Both the position numbers and the translations under genes were made by a program. DNA of 35,656 nt, from positions 93,373 to 129,028 of the forward strand of contig NZ_JRXE01000002.1 in NCBI RefSeq assembly GCF_001267535.1, read 5' to 3'. The notes beneath the pieces are model-generated. The model worked only from the letters and a program-made list of their open reading frames with translations, ran no database searches and had not been told where the DNA came from. The DNA comes from Winslowiella iniecta (GTDB lineage Bacteria; Pseudomonadota; Gammaproteobacteria; Enterobacterales; Enterobacteriaceae). Of the stretch, positions 1 to 8,307 are shown piece by piece; positions within the stretch are counted from its first letter, which is position 1; every line of letters starts with the position of its first letter.

Positions 1-45
1 GCCCATGTCTCAACTCTCTTGCTACCACTGCGGCCATCGTTAAGA

Positions 46-121
46 TGGTGGGTGATGACGGGCTCGAACCGCCGACCCCCTCCGTGTAAAGGAGATGCTC
101 TACCAACTGAGCTAATCACCC
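46..121 (-). tRNA. tRNA-Val (anticodon UAC)
   Basis: Read on the minus strand this is a 76-nt cloverleaf beginning GGGTGATTAGCTCAG and ending in an encoded CCA. The acceptor arms GGGTGAT and ATCACCC pair fully. The T arm carries GGTTCGAGCC, and the anticodon loop TTTACAC gives anticodon TAC (valine). It diverges from gltX, as the valU cluster does in E. coli, so further tRNA genes may lie beyond the left edge. Bases 1-45 look like inter-tRNA spacer. Confidence 0.97.
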
Positions 122-138
122 CCGCTGTGTGGAGTCGC

Positions 139-166
139 ATTATAGGGATCCGTCGAAATGAGTCAA
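139..166 (-). promoter_or_regulatory. sigma-70 promoter of the tRNA-Val transcript
   Basis: On the minus strand TTGACT, a 16-base spacer and a perfect TATAAT precede the tRNA. The predicted start lies around 132, about ten bases before the mature 5' end. The near-consensus boxes fit a strong stable-RNA promoter. Confidence 0.85.
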
Positions 167-289
167 CGCTTTTTAAAATTAAAATGTTCGTTCGGTTTAA
201 TTTTAGTCAGGATGTTGCCGTTTTGAACAAAACCTCTGTTTTCTTGTGCGTTATTCCACCATCTGCTGCGTACAGCCCGGGGAAGGTCG

Positions 290-317
290 TTGAGGAATCG
301 CCGTCAGGTGGTAGAAT
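290..317 (+). promoter_or_regulatory. putative gltX promoter
   Basis: TTGAGG at 290-295, a 16-base spacer and TAGAAT at 312-317 lie about 75 bases upstream of the gltX start. It is the best sigma-70 candidate I see in the tRNA-Val/gltX divergent region. The assignment rests on hexamer match only. Confidence 0.45.
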
Positions 318-392
318 GCAGGCAATTAACTCAGCGCCAAATTAGTCTGTTATGTAATTTGTCCGCGCATCCGCGTAATAAGGCACCGTTTA

Positions 393-1808
393 ATGAAAAT
401 CAAAACCCGCTTCGCTCCAAGCCCGACCGGCTATCTGCACGTTGGTGGCGCTCGTACCGCCCTTTATTCCTGGCTGTTTGCCCGTAACCAGGGTGGTGAG
501 TTTGTACTGCGTATAGAAGATACCGACCTGGAACGCTCCACCCAGCAGGCTATCGACGCGATTATGGACGGTATGAACTGGCTGAGCCTCGACTGGGATG
601 AAGGCCCTTACTATCAGACTAAACGTTTTGATCGCTACAACGCAGTGATTGACGAGATGTTAGAAGCGGGAACCGCCTATAAGTGTTACTGCTCTAAAGA
701 GCGTCTGGAAGCGCTGCGCGAAAACCAGATGGCAAATAATGAGAAGCCACGTTATGACGGTCGCTGCCGTGACAGCCATGAGCATCATGCTGCTGATGAA
801 CCTTGTGTGGTACGTTTCCGTAACCCGCAGGAAGGCTCAGTGATTTTTGACGACCAGATCCGTGGTCCGATTGAATTCAGCAACCAGGAGCTGGACGATC
901 TGATTATCCGTCGCACCGACGGTTCTCCGACCTATAACTTCTGCGTCGTGATCGATGACTGGGATATGGCGATCACCCATGTTATCCGTGGTGAAGATCA
1001 TATCAACAACACGCCACGCCAGATCAATATCCTGAAAGCCATTGGCGCGCATGTGCCGGTCTATGCCCACGTGTCGATGATTCTGGGTGACGACGGTAAA
1101 AAGCTTTCCAAGCGTCATGGCGCAGTGGGCGTTATGCAGTATCGCGACGACGGTTACTTACCGGAAGCGTTGCTGAACTATCTGGTGCGTCTGGGCTGGT
1201 CCCATGGCGATCAGGAGATCTTCAGCATTGATGAGATGAAAAAACTGTTCGATCTTGATGCGGTGAGTAAATCTGCCAGCGCATTCAACACCGAAAAACT
1301 GCAGTGGCTCAACCATCACTATATTAATACCCTGGCACCGGAATATGTGGCTACCCATCTGCAATGGCATATCGAGCAGGAAAATATCGATACGCGTACC
1401 GGTCCGGAGCTGGCACAGCTGGTTAAACTGCTGGGCGAGCGTTGCAAAACCCTGAAAGAGATGGCGTCTTCCTGCCGCTACTTCTATGAAGAGTTTGATG
1501 AGTTTGATGCGGATGCGGCGAAAAAGCACCTGCGTCCGGTTGCCCGTCAGCCATTAGAAGTGGTGCGTGACAAACTGTCGGCGATCACCGACTGGACGGC
1601 AGAGAATGTTCACCAGGCGATTCAGGCGACGGCGGATGAGCTGGAAGTGGGCATGGGCAAGGTCGGTATGCCGCTGCGTGTGGCGGTGACCGGTGCTGGT
1701 CAGTCTCCGGCACTGGACGTCACCGTTCAGGCGATCGGTAAGTCTCGTGCGGTCGCGCGCATTGAAAAAGCACTGGGCTATATCGCGCAACGCGAAGCCC
1801 AGGCTTAA
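393..1808 (+). CDS. gltX: glutamyl-tRNA synthetase
   Basis: Charges tRNA-Glu with glutamate in the cytoplasm; class I aminoacyl-tRNA synthetase. The 471 residues match the usual length of the enterobacterial enzyme. The Rossmann domain opens with the HIGH-type motif [11 protein letters not shown] (residues 9-19). The zinc knuckle shows C98, C100, Y121 and C125, as in E. coli GluRS. The KMSKS-type loop KKLSKRHG lies near residues 236-243. The C-terminal anticodon-binding helices are intact. The start at 393 is preceded by ATAAGG and fits the family N-terminus [13 protein letters not shown]. It diverges from tRNA-Val and is followed by a strong terminator shared with the convergent yfeC-like gene. 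No oddities seen. Confidence 0.98.
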   Translation: MKIKTRFAPSPTGYLHVGGARTALYSWLFARNQGGEFVLRIEDTDLERSTQQAIDAIMDGMNWLSLDWDEGPYYQTKRFDRYNAVIDEMLEAGTAYKCYCSKERLEALRENQMANNEKPRYDGRCRDSHEHHAADEPCVVRFRNPQEGSVIFDDQIRGPIEFSNQELDDLIIRRTDGSPTYNFCVVIDDWDMAITHVIRGEDHINNTPRQINILKAIGAHVPVYAHVSMILGDDGKKLSKRHGAVGVMQYRDDGYLPEALLNYLVRLGWSHGDQEIFSIDEMKKLFDLDAVSKSASAFNTEKLQWLNHHYINTLAPEYVATHLQWHIEQENIDTRTGPELAQLVKLLGERCKTLKEMASSCRYFYEEFDEFDADAAKKHLRPVARQPLEVVRDKLSAITDWTAENVHQAIQATADELEVGMGKVGMPLRVAVTGAGQSPALDVTVQAIGKSRAVARIEKALGYIAQREAQA

Positions 1809-1827
1809 TCAGTTAGCCATCAACAAA

Positions 1828-1863
1828 AAACCGGAAACAGCCAGGCTGCTTCCGGTTTTTTTT
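1828..1863. terminator. bidirectional intrinsic terminator between gltX and yfeC
   Basis: CCGGAA-A-CAGC pairs with GCTG-C-TTCCGG around a 3-base loop. It is preceded by a run of A and followed by a run of eight T, so it can terminate on both strands. Its right end touches the stop codon of the minus-strand gene at 1862. Confidence 0.85.
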
Positions 1864-2215
1864 ACTCTTCGCTGATTCCCAGCCGCTGCAAGATACCCTG
1901 AATGCCTTCACGCACCAGTAATGCAGCCAGACCCGCCTGCTCTTCCGGCGTCATCTGCTGTAAAGAGGTGATTAACAGGCCAGGCAGTGGATTCTGATTC
2001 ACCACATAGGCAGCGGAAGGTTCTGCTGCATGACGTGTTGATTTCAGAAACTCTTTTACCCGCTCATCGATATGAATCATCCGCGCTTTGCCACCCTGTA
2101 CTCCGGGTTTGGGCGCAGTGGTCCAGCATTCGCGTTTAATCCATTTGTTGATGGTTTGACGACTATAGCCCGTCACCTTTGCCAGCTCTTCAGGTGTTAA
2201 CCAGTCCTTTTTCAC
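1862..2215 (-). CDS. yfeC: YfeC-like DNA-binding regulator (DUF1323 family)
   Basis: A 117-residue protein with an N-terminal MerR/excisionase-like helix-turn-helix: LTPEELAKVTGYSRQTINKW at about residues 6-25, followed by a basic wing rich in P, G and K. The C-terminal half is predicted helical and ends LLVREGIQGILQRLGI, which I recognise from E. coli YfeC, also a neighbour of gltX. Targets are not established to my knowledge. The start is GTG at 2215, preceded by AGGGA. A 30-bp inverted repeat sits immediately upstream (2240-2269) and could be an autoregulatory operator (inference). It converges on gltX. An alternative name is YfeD, but the PKPGVQGGKAR wing favours YfeC. Confidence 0.8.
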   Translation of the reverse strand: MKKDWLTPEELAKVTGYSRQTINKWIKRECWTTAPKPGVQGGKARMIHIDERVKEFLKSTRHAAEPSAAYVVNQNPLPGLLITSLQQMTPEEQAGLAALLVREGIQGILQRLGISEE

Positions 2216-2239
2216 GTTTCAGTCCCTGTAACGAATGTA

Positions 2240-2269
2240 TTAGCGGAACATATTACAATAATTCGCTAA
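2240..2269. repeat. inverted repeat upstream of the YfeC-like gene
   Basis: TTAGCG and CGCTAA form perfect 6-bp arms separated by 18 bases, 25 bp upstream of the GTG start. With mismatches allowed, the arms extend to 7 of 10 positions. Its place in the promoter region of a helix-turn-helix gene suggests an operator; this is inference. Confidence 0.4.
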
Positions 2270-2312
2270 AGGAATAACTAACGGATAAGAAATTGCGAGC
2301 CAGAGCATAATT

Positions 2313-2338
2313 TGCCCTCTGCCGGACGGCAAAGGGCA
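2313..2338 (-). terminator. hairpin downstream of the FNT channel gene
   Basis: TGCCCT pairs with AGGGCA around an inner GCC/GGC pair, just past the stop codon of the FNT gene on the minus strand. The downstream U-tract is weak (AATTATG), so it may stabilise the 3' end rather than terminate strongly. Confidence 0.5.
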
Positions 2339-2345
2339 GGGGAAA

Positions 2346-3134
2346 TTAGCGCGTTGCGTTAACTTTTTCAGTCGCCGGACGGTAAGCGAGGTAGTAGGCG
2401 AGACCGACAAATACGGCACCGCCAACGGCATTTCCGAGGAACACGGCAACAAAGTTAGGCAGGTATTCTGCCCAGCTCAGATAACCGGCGAAAATCGCGG
2501 CCGGGATGATAAACATATTGGCGACCACGTGCTGGAAGCCGATGGCAACAAACGCCATCACCGGGAACCACATGCCGAAGATTTTGCCGACCACATCTTT
2601 ACTGGCAAATGCCAGCCACGTCGCCAGACAAACCAGCCAGTTACAGCCGATGCCAGAAATAAATGCATGCATAAAGTCGGCATTAACTTTGGCTGTGGCA
2701 ATCGCCACGGTTTTTTTCAGGTAGTCGCCTTCGGTCAAACCGAGCACATGGCCGAAGAACCAGGCAACCGCAATACTGCCGATAAAGTTAGCCACGGTGA
2801 CCCAGAACCAGTTACGCATTACGCTAAGACCGTTGATCTGACGGGCAAACCAGGCCACCGGCAGCGTCATCATATTGCCGGTCAGCAGTTCGCCGCCGGC
2901 CAGCACGGTCATAATAATCCCGACCGGGAACACGGCTGCGCCTAACAGGCCGCCAAATGAGCCCCATTCTGCGGGAAGACTGTTGATAACGTGAATGTCG
3001 AGCAGGAAGCCGGTAGCGATAAAAGCGCCAGCCATAAAGCCAAGAATCAATAAAGTGGAAACAGAGGCGTGACTCTTCGTCACACCCGCCTGAATAGCGA
3101 TTGCTGCGATTTCTTTAGGTGAATGCAAGGACAT
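2346..3134 (-). CDS. formate/nitrite transporter (FNT) family channel
   Basis: A 262-residue inner-membrane protein of the FocA/NirC family. FNT proteins are pentameric channels for formate, nitrite or related small anions. Visible family signatures are GGELLTGNMM (FocA has a closely similar motif after the second helix) and GFQHVVANMFIIP, whose histidine matches the central pore histidine of FocA. Six hydrophobic segments are evident. An open frame extends upstream to 3275, but that stretch is not hydrophobic and lacks family similarity. I therefore start at ATG 3134, where MSLHSPKEIAAIAIQAG fits the family. The ribosome site is weak (CCAGAG). Substrate cannot be told from sequence. A second FNT protein, YfdC, lies at 30.6 kb. 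Confidence 0.85.
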   Translation of the reverse strand: MSLHSPKEIAAIAIQAGVTKSHASVSTLLILGFMAGAFIATGFLLDIHVINSLPAEWGSFGGLLGAAVFPVGIIMTVLAGGELLTGNMMTLPVAWFARQINGLSVMRNWFWVTVANFIGSIAVAWFFGHVLGLTEGDYLKKTVAIATAKVNADFMHAFISGIGCNWLVCLATWLAFASKDVVGKIFGMWFPVMAFVAIGFQHVVANMFIIPAAIFAGYLSWAEYLPNFVAVFLGNAVGGAVFVGLAYYLAYRPATEKVNATR

Positions 3135-3494
3135 AATAGCTCTGGTGTATTTGTTAAATAAAAATAAGGCCAAAATCTGACGCGGGCTACTGGCAGAGCG
3201 CGTCTGGCGCAGCAGCAGGGGATTTTGATTAAAAATTAGCGCGCGAAGTTTTGCACGGTAAATTAACAAAAACAAGTGACTTTTTATGTCATTGTTAACT
3301 CACCGTTAACGGCAAAGCGTCGATAGCGCGCTCAGGCAGTGATAAATCTTCACACTCGGCAATTTTGCCTGATGAATGCCAGACTGATTGAGTTAACAGC
3401 GATAATTCTGCTGGCGAATCAGGGGGGAACATTGGTCAATTTTGTCGCCATTGACGCCTTTTTCAGCGATCGCGCACAGAAAGCTATTTTGCCG
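3135..3494. other. intergenic region between the FNT gene and the tRNA-Ala promoter
   Basis: No credible gene. The short frames here lack a ribosome site and run into the tRNA promoter. It holds two copies of the palindrome GTTAAC (3294-3299 and 3305-3310), 5 bases apart, roughly 160-175 bases upstream of the FNT start. This may be a regulatory site of unknown factor. I did not find a convincing FNR box. Confidence 0.4.
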
Positions 3495-3523
3495 TTGACA
3501 CCCACCGGGCGGTTTCATATTAT
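3495..3523 (+). promoter_or_regulatory. sigma-70 promoter of the tRNA-Ala operon
   Basis: Perfect TTGACA at 3495-3500, a 17-base spacer and TATTAT at 3518-3523. The GC-rich discriminator (GCCGTCCG) that follows is typical of stringently controlled stable-RNA promoters. The first tRNA-Ala begins 34 bases after the -10 box. Confidence 0.9.
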
Positions 3524-3556
3524 GCCGTCCGTCGATACGACACTGTTTTTCGGTTC

Positions 3557-3632
<76 letters not shown>

Positions 3633-3677
3633 AATCTACTCCAGCAGATTTGGAACTGAAAAACCTATCTCTGTAGT

Positions 3678-3753
<76 letters not shown>

Positions 3754-4193
3754 AATTCTCTTTTTATGAAATCAATGTGTTGCAAGATTTCTTAAAATCA
3801 TCAATGCAATTTGAAATTGCTTCATCTTACCCTGATTAGTGGTTTTAAAGTCTATCATTCGCGCAATTTCTGGTTAAATCTCTCAGGCAGTTATCTTTAT
3901 ATCAATCCTGAATCGTAAACACTCTTTAGCTGGTTAGCCCGCTAGCACCGGCATAAGTCATTATTACGGTTAGCCGCCTGTCCTTGAGCTACGCCTGTCT
4001 GCACTTTTTTAATTCGGTCATTACTTTGTCATTCTTAACTTTTTCTGAATGTATCCGGGACTTCAATCTCAGTAGAAACATGAATTTGCAAAGTTATTGA
4101 GCATTTAATAATCATAAAAATAATTATCTTATTATCAGTCTGATATGCGTTTTTTCTTATATATTCAAATTAATATAAAGAGAGGGCAAAAAA
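3754..4193. other. AT-rich gene-free stretch downstream of tRNA-Ala
   Basis: 440 bases clearly richer in A+T than the core genes around it. No coding frame is supported. A possible promoter for the next gene is TTGAGC (4097-4102) with TAATTA 18 bases on (4121-4126); the match is weak. No copy of the tRNA 3' end, which would mark an attachment site, was seen here. Confidence 0.4.
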
Positions 4194-4544
4194 ATGGGTG
4201 TATATGGTAAGCACGCAGTAGCACTGGCAAGAGCATATCCTGATTGTGATCTTGCATCAGGCTGGGGTAAGGGATGTCCTAAGGCTGCCTTCTTAGGGTT
4301 ATGCCAGGAAGGGTTTGTGGCTGGTATTGCGAAGGGTAACTATGGTACTAAACGTACTTGCTCGCACAAGAACAAGCAATACGCTATGAATATTGCGCGA
4401 TACCTGATGTCTCATCCGGAAACGACTAAAGCTAAGCTATGGGCAGAAGCTAAAAAGGGAGTGGCATCACCAGCTAAGAATGAGAACGGTCAGTGCGATG
4501 TCGTGCTGGGGTTGTTCGATGCTGGATTGTTAAAAGTGGAATAG
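4194..4544 (+). CDS. unrecognised 116-residue protein, possibly DUF6979-like
   Basis: A real gene by its GAGAGGG ribosome site eight bases before ATG, coherent coding composition and no overlap. The product is soluble, has no signal peptide, and has five cysteines (two in GCPKAAFLGLC). From memory, the core GCPKAAFLGLCQEG..GI..GNYG resembles a small conserved family of unknown function (DUF6979). I could not confirm this and assign no activity. The gene stands alone between AT-rich flanks just downstream of tandem tRNA-Ala genes, with weaker core-like composition than its neighbours, which suggests acquisition by transfer (inference). Confidence 0.75.
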   Translation: MGVYGKHAVALARAYPDCDLASGWGKGCPKAAFLGLCQEGFVAGIAKGNYGTKRTCSHKNKQYAMNIARYLMSHPETTKAKLWAEAKKGVASPAKNENGQCDVVLGLFDAGLLKVE

Positions 4545-4898
4545 TGATCGATTTGAATTAACTTTTTCTAAGGTTTTTGATAGATGGCTTTTTATCAACG
4601 GCTCTGGGTAATTAATATCAGCAATGAAAACAGAAACATCTTTAAGAATGATTGATTTACAAATCCTTAGTGCTTTACGATACATGTGAGATGCAGACCA
4701 TTGCGATGTAACAATAGCTCAATCATTACGATCAGACATTGTGGTGGTCTGACTTGCTCCCGGTTGATTAATACACCGAAATTAGTAATCTTTTCCTCAG
4801 TAAAATGAGGAAATCCTCATGAAGAGTTTTTGCAGATTATTCGCTGAATGAGAATGTCGGATGCTGCCACTAACAGGAAAGTGAGTGCAGGTGGGAAA
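4545..4898. other. AT-rich gene-free stretch before nupC
   Basis: No supported gene. It contains a perfect 8-bp stem (TTTCCTCA/TGAGGAAA, 4792-4813, loop GTAAAA) without a T-tract. The text around 4738-4770 (GTGGTCTGACTTGCTCCCGG) vaguely recalls an insertion-sequence end, but no partner end or transposase fragment is visible. Confidence 0.35.
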
Positions 4899-4928
4899 CG
4901 CAGGAGCCAACCTAAGCTGACCCCTGCG
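4899..4928 (-). terminator. probable nupC terminator
   Basis: On the minus strand CGCAGG pairs with CCTGCG around an inner AGC/GCT stem, starting 7 bases after the nupC stop. Only a short T-run (TTTCCC) follows, so termination strength is uncertain. Confidence 0.5.
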
Positions 4929-4934
4929 GTTTGC

Positions 4935-6119
4935 TTACAGTACCAGACCGGCAATCGATGCTGAAAGCACGCTAACCAGAGTCGAACCGTACAGCAGTTT
5001 CAGGCCAAAGCGCGAAACCACGTTACCCTGTTCTTCATGCAGACCTTTAATCGCACCGGCAACAATACCGATAGATGAGAAGTTAGCAAAAGAGACGAGG
5101 AATACCGACAGGATGCCTTCACCGCGTGGTGACAGCTGACCGGCGATTTTTTGCAGATCCATCATCGCCACAAACTCATTCGACACCAGTTTGGTCGCCA
5201 TAATGCTGCCAACCTGCAAGGCTTCATGCGTGGGTACGCCCATCATCCACGCAAACGGGAAGAAGACATAGCCGAGAATCGCCTGGAAGCTGATACCAAA
5301 AATGGTATCAAACAGCGCATTGACCGCTGAGATCAGCGCGATAAAGCCGATCAGCATCGCCGCAACAATAATCGCCACTTTAAAACCGGCCAGAATATAT
5401 TCGCCCAGCATTTCGAAGAAGCTCTGGCCTTTATGGGTATCAGCCAGTTGCAGATCTTCCTCGCTGTCTACCCGGTAAGGGTTGATCAGCGACAACACGA
5501 TAAAGGTACTGAACATATTCAGGATCAGTGCCGCAACCACATATTTCGGCTGTAGCATGGTCATATACGCACCGACAATTGACATCGACACGGTGGACAT
5601 CGCCGTAGCCGCCATGGTGTACATGCGACGTTGCGACATTTTGCCGAGAATATCCTTATAGGCGATAAAGTTTTCTGATTGTCCCAAAATCAGTGAGCTT
5701 ACCGCGTTAAAGGATTCCAGCTTGCCCATGCCGTTGATTTTTGACAGCACGGTACCGATCGCGCGGATAACAATCGGCAGGATGCGGAAGTGCTGCAAAA
5801 TACCGATTAATGCGGAGATAAAGACAATAGGGCAGAGTACGTTCAGGAAGAAGAACGCCAGGCCTTTATCCGTCATTCCGCCAAAGACAAAGTTAGTCCC
5901 TTCTGCGGCATATTTGAGCAGTTTCTCAAATAGCTCTGAAAAGCCTTGTACAAATCCGAGGCCGATTTCCGAGTTCAGGAAGAACCAGGCAAGCAGAACC
6001 TCAATCACCAGTAGCTGTATGACAAAACGAACGCGGATGTTTTTACGATCGCTGCTGACCAGTAAGGCCAGTAACGCCACAACCCCCAGCGCCAAAGCAA
6101 AGTGCAGAATGCGGGACAT
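4935..6119 (-). CDS. nupC: nucleoside:proton symporter NupC
   Basis: Concentrative nucleoside transporter (CNT family) importing pyrimidine nucleosides and adenosine across the inner membrane with protons. The 394 residues align nearly end to end with E. coli NupC (400) as I know it. They include the [18 protein letters not shown] region and the family segment [20 protein letters not shown]. The shorter length comes mainly from a missing segment of about six residues just before [14 protein letters not shown]. The N-terminus [20 protein letters not shown] is a hydrophobic helix. It diverges from mntH across 360 bp. In E. coli nupC is under CRP/CytR; a weak CRP-like site is present here. Confidence 0.96.
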   Translation of the reverse strand: MSRILHFALALGVVALLALLVSSDRKNIRVRFVIQLLVIEVLLAWFFLNSEIGLGFVQGFSELFEKLLKYAAEGTNFVFGGMTDKGLAFFFLNVLCPIVFISALIGILQHFRILPIVIRAIGTVLSKINGMGKLESFNAVSSLILGQSENFIAYKDILGKMSQRRMYTMAATAMSTVSMSIVGAYMTMLQPKYVVAALILNMFSTFIVLSLINPYRVDSEEDLQLADTHKGQSFFEMLGEYILAGFKVAIIVAAMLIGFIALISAVNALFDTIFGISFQAILGYVFFPFAWMMGVPTHEALQVGSIMATKLVSNEFVAMMDLQKIAGQLSPRGEGILSVFLVSFANFSSIGIVAGAIKGLHEEQGNVVSRFGLKLLYGSTLVSVLSASIAGLVL

Positions 6120-6184
6120 GATTGCTCCAAATTTGAGGCAGGTTATATTTCGCTGTGTATTCTATGTAACGCGAAGCGCAAAAA

Positions 6185-6208
6185 CGAGATCAAAACCACA
6201 TTATAACA
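6185..6208 (-). promoter_or_regulatory. candidate nupC promoter with CRP-like site
   Basis: On the minus strand an extended -10, TG-T-TATAAT (TATAAT complement at 6200-6205), lies 80 bp upstream of the nupC start without a good -35. Directly after it comes TGTGG-N6-TCTCG (6185-6200), a partial match to the CRP consensus TGTGA-N6-TCACA. Its position downstream of the -10 would not suit CRP activation from this promoter, so either the promoter or the site may be wrong. Confidence 0.35.
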
Positions 6209-6358
6209 ATTCGCTATACCTGCCCACGTCAGAAAGGCCTGACAGATCACATCTGCAAGCGGTTTAAAAAACCGACTGATGAGTTGTTAACCGTCTCTTT
6301 CTGTCTTACAGTGAATTCGATTGCTCATTATTTAGCTCTCAGCTATTGTGTCCCGAGT

Positions 6359-6374
6359 TATAGCAAAGGCTATA
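6359..6374 (+). promoter_or_regulatory. MntR box 1 upstream of mntH
   Basis: TATAGC-AAAG-GCTATA is a perfect palindrome apart from its centre. It matches the core ATAGCAAAGGCTAT of the E. coli mntH MntR site as I recall it. It overlaps a possible -10 (TATACT, 6371-6376), the expected place for manganese-dependent repression. Confidence 0.85.
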
Positions 6375-6378
6375 CTTT

Positions 6379-6392
6379 ATAGCGCTGGCTAT
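6379..6392 (+). promoter_or_regulatory. MntR-like box 2 upstream of mntH
   Basis: ATAGC-GCTG-GCTAT has the same arms and 4-base spacer as box 1. Its centre is 19 bp downstream, a little under two helical turns. Probably a second MntR dimer site; the central bases differ from the canonical AAAG. Confidence 0.6.
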
Positions 6393-6479
6393 TACACTAA
6401 TCACTACAACCGAATTCACAGTCGCTTGAGAATCCTTATCCTGAAGGATAGTTAAGCTTTTCAGGCAAGGGGCAGCAAA

Positions 6480-7718
6480 ATGTCAGAGAGCCGCACCGCG
6501 CAACGCGCTGCACGCGGAGTCCGCAAAGTTAAATTAGCCCTGATGGGGCCCGCCTTTATTGCGGCGATTGGCTATATCGATCCCGGCAACTTTGCGACCA
6601 ATATTCAGGCAGGTGCTTCCTATGGCTACAAACTGCTGTGGGTGGTGGTCTGGGCCAATGTTATGGCGATGCTGATCCAGCTGATGTCGGCCAAGCTTGG
6701 CATTGCCACCGGAAAAAATCTGGCTGAACATATTCGCGACCGTTTTCCGCGTCCGGCGGTGTGGTTCTATTGGGTACAGGCGGAAATTATTGCCATGGCG
6801 ACCGATCTGGCGGAATTTATCGGCGCGGCAATTGGCTTTAAACTGTTGCTGGGGGTCACTCTGTTGCAGGGCGCGGTACTGACCGGCGTCGCCACCTTCC
6901 TGATTCTGATGCTACAAAGTCGTGGGCAAAAACCGCTGGAACTGGTGATTGCCGGTCTGCTGCTGTTTGTCGCTGCTGCCTATATTGTCGAGCTGTTCTT
7001 CTCGCAGCCCAAAGTGGTCGATTTGATACAGGGGATGGCCATTCCTTCGCTGCCGACCGCTGATGCCGTGTTTCTTGCTGCCGGTGTACTGGGCGCGACC
7101 ATAATGCCGCATGTTATATACCTGCACTCGTCGCTGACCCAGCGCGGCGAGAAAAGCTCACGCGCTGAGCGTTACTCGGCGACCAAGCTGGATGTGGCGA
7201 TTGCGATGACCATTGCCGGTTTTGTTAACCTGGCGATGATGGCGACCGCCGCCGCGGCCTTCCACTTTAGCGGCCATAGCGGCATCGCCGATCTGGAACA
7301 GGCGTATCTGACGCTGGAGCCGTTGCTCAGTCATGCGGCTGCAACGGTATTTGGTCTGAGTCTGGTGGCGGCGGGGCTGTCGTCAACGGTGGTTGGCACG
7401 CTGGCAGGGCAAGTGGTGATGCAGGGATTTATCCGTTTCCATATTCCGCTGTGGGTACGCCGGGTGGTCACGATGCTGCCTTCCTTTATCGTCATTATGG
7501 CCGGCTGGGACCCCACGCGTATTCTGGTGATGAGTCAGGTGCTGCTGAGTTTTGGTATTGCACTGGCGCTGGTGCCGCTGCTGGCATTTACCGGCAACCG
7601 CGAGCTGATGGGCGATATGGTGAATTCACGCCTGATGCAGAATACCGGCAAAGTGATTGTGCTGCTGGTGGTGGCGCTGAATATCTATCTGCTGGTGGGA
7701 ATGGCGTTAGGGCTTTAA
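6480..7718 (+). CDS. mntH: Mn2+/Fe2+:proton symporter MntH (NRAMP family)
   Basis: Imports Mn2+ (and Fe2+) into the cytoplasm with protons. The 412 residues equal the E. coli length. The metal-binding motif DPGN lies at residues 34-37 (D34, N37) and the MPH motif of helix 6 at 209-211 (M209, H211). The acidic [15 protein letters not shown] helix is intact, and eleven hydrophobic helices are evident. The start has AAGGGG upstream at a good distance. Manganese control through MntR is strongly suggested by the boxes at 6359-6392. A GC-rich hairpin after the stop separates it from the convergent ypeC-like gene. Confidence 0.97.
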   Translation: MSESRTAQRAARGVRKVKLALMGPAFIAAIGYIDPGNFATNIQAGASYGYKLLWVVVWANVMAMLIQLMSAKLGIATGKNLAEHIRDRFPRPAVWFYWVQAEIIAMATDLAEFIGAAIGFKLLLGVTLLQGAVLTGVATFLILMLQSRGQKPLELVIAGLLLFVAAAYIVELFFSQPKVVDLIQGMAIPSLPTADAVFLAAGVLGATIMPHVIYLHSSLTQRGEKSSRAERYSATKLDVAIAMTIAGFVNLAMMATAAAAFHFSGHSGIADLEQAYLTLEPLLSHAAATVFGLSLVAAGLSSTVVGTLAGQVVMQGFIRFHIPLWVRRVVTMLPSFIVIMAGWDPTRILVMSQVLLSFGIALALVPLLAFTGNRELMGDMVNSRLMQNTGKVIVLLVVALNIYLLVGMALGL

Positions 7719-7740
7719 TTTAATTCTGTCATTTTTTCCA

Positions 7741-7764
7741 GGGGCGGCGCTCTGCCGCCCCTTT
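7741..7764. terminator. terminator between mntH and the ypeC-like gene
   Basis: GGGGCGGC and GCCGCCCC form a perfect 8-bp stem with loop GCTCT, followed by TTT on the plus strand. It sits between two convergent genes and probably serves mntH; the T-run for the minus strand is absent. Confidence 0.7.
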
Positions 7765-7770
7765 CAGCGC

Positions 7771-8139
7771 TTAATCATCATGATGATGACGATGATGTTT
7801 TTTCCATTCATGATGCTGGTGTCGACGTTCGCGCTCACGATGTTTCCATTCACGCTTGCGTTCATGTTCGCGCCAGGCTTGCTGACGTTCCCACTCTTTA
7901 TGACGACGCCACTCTTCGTGACGCCACCAGCGACCTTTTTCCCACTGATAATTATCACGCCACCAGCGGTCATTCCGCCAGTGGCCGCCGTCCCAGTAGT
8001 GGCCACGGTCGTCACGGTCTCCCAGATGCAGTGTCACACCGGGCAATAAAGTAATTTCTGCGCTATTGGCTTGTGCTGTGTGGATAGCCAAAGGCGATAA
8101 GCTTGCCAGCAAGGCGGCAAAAATAATGGCACGTTTCAT
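7771..8139 (-). CDS. ypeC: YpeC-like secreted DUF2502 protein
   Basis: 122 residues with a Sec signal peptide (MKRAIIFAALLASLSPLAIHT, cleavage likely after AQA near residue 24). Next comes ITLLPGVTLHLGDRDDRGHYWDGGHWR, nearly the same as mature E. coli YpeC, also an mntH neighbour. The rest is extremely rich in H, R, W and E and ends in a HHRHHHDD tail. Function is unknown; the composition could bind metal or nucleic acid, but that is inference. It is about 14 residues longer than E. coli YpeC as I recall it, mostly in the repeated W-R-E-H section. Perfect AAGGAG ribosome site. Periplasmic location expected. Confidence 0.85.
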   Translation of the reverse strand: MKRAIIFAALLASLSPLAIHTAQANSAEITLLPGVTLHLGDRDDRGHYWDGGHWRNDRWWRDNYQWEKGRWWRHEEWRRHKEWERQQAWREHERKREWKHRERERRHQHHEWKKHHRHHHDD

Positions 8140-8289
8140 ATTATCTCCTTATCAGCGGCTGGCTGCACCGCTGGGTCAGGGAAGATTATCGTGTACGCGC
8201 ACGGTTATCTTTCGGTTTCTTTCTGAAAATTTGCGGGAAAAATTGATTTAGGACTATTCTGTTTCGGGGAAACCCGCCGTCAATCCGGC

Positions 8290-8307
8290 GGGGTAAGCGT
8301 TTACACT
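8290..8307. promoter_or_regulatory. LacI/GalR-type operator-like site at the 3' end of the aldo/keto reductase
   Basis: GGGTAAGCGTTTACAC (8291-8306) differs at one informative position from the GalR-type consensus GTGTAA-N-CG-N-TTACAC, with the central CG typical of LacI-family operators. It overlaps the stop codon of the reductase. A second such site lies 1,047 bp away in the reductase promoter region. Confidence 0.45.

Noticed and set aside
4738-4770. Possible insertion-sequence end before nupC
   Set aside because: Only a vague resemblance; no inverted partner, target duplication or transposase fragment.
6241-6256. Second CRP site near nupC (CAGAT-CAC-ATCTG)
   Set aside because: It is a palindrome with the wrong spacing; only one half resembles TGTGA.
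7780-8049. Hydrophobic frame antisense to the ypeC-like gene
   Set aside because: The His/Arg codons of the real gene read as Met/Val/Pro/Phe on the other strand; a composition artefact.
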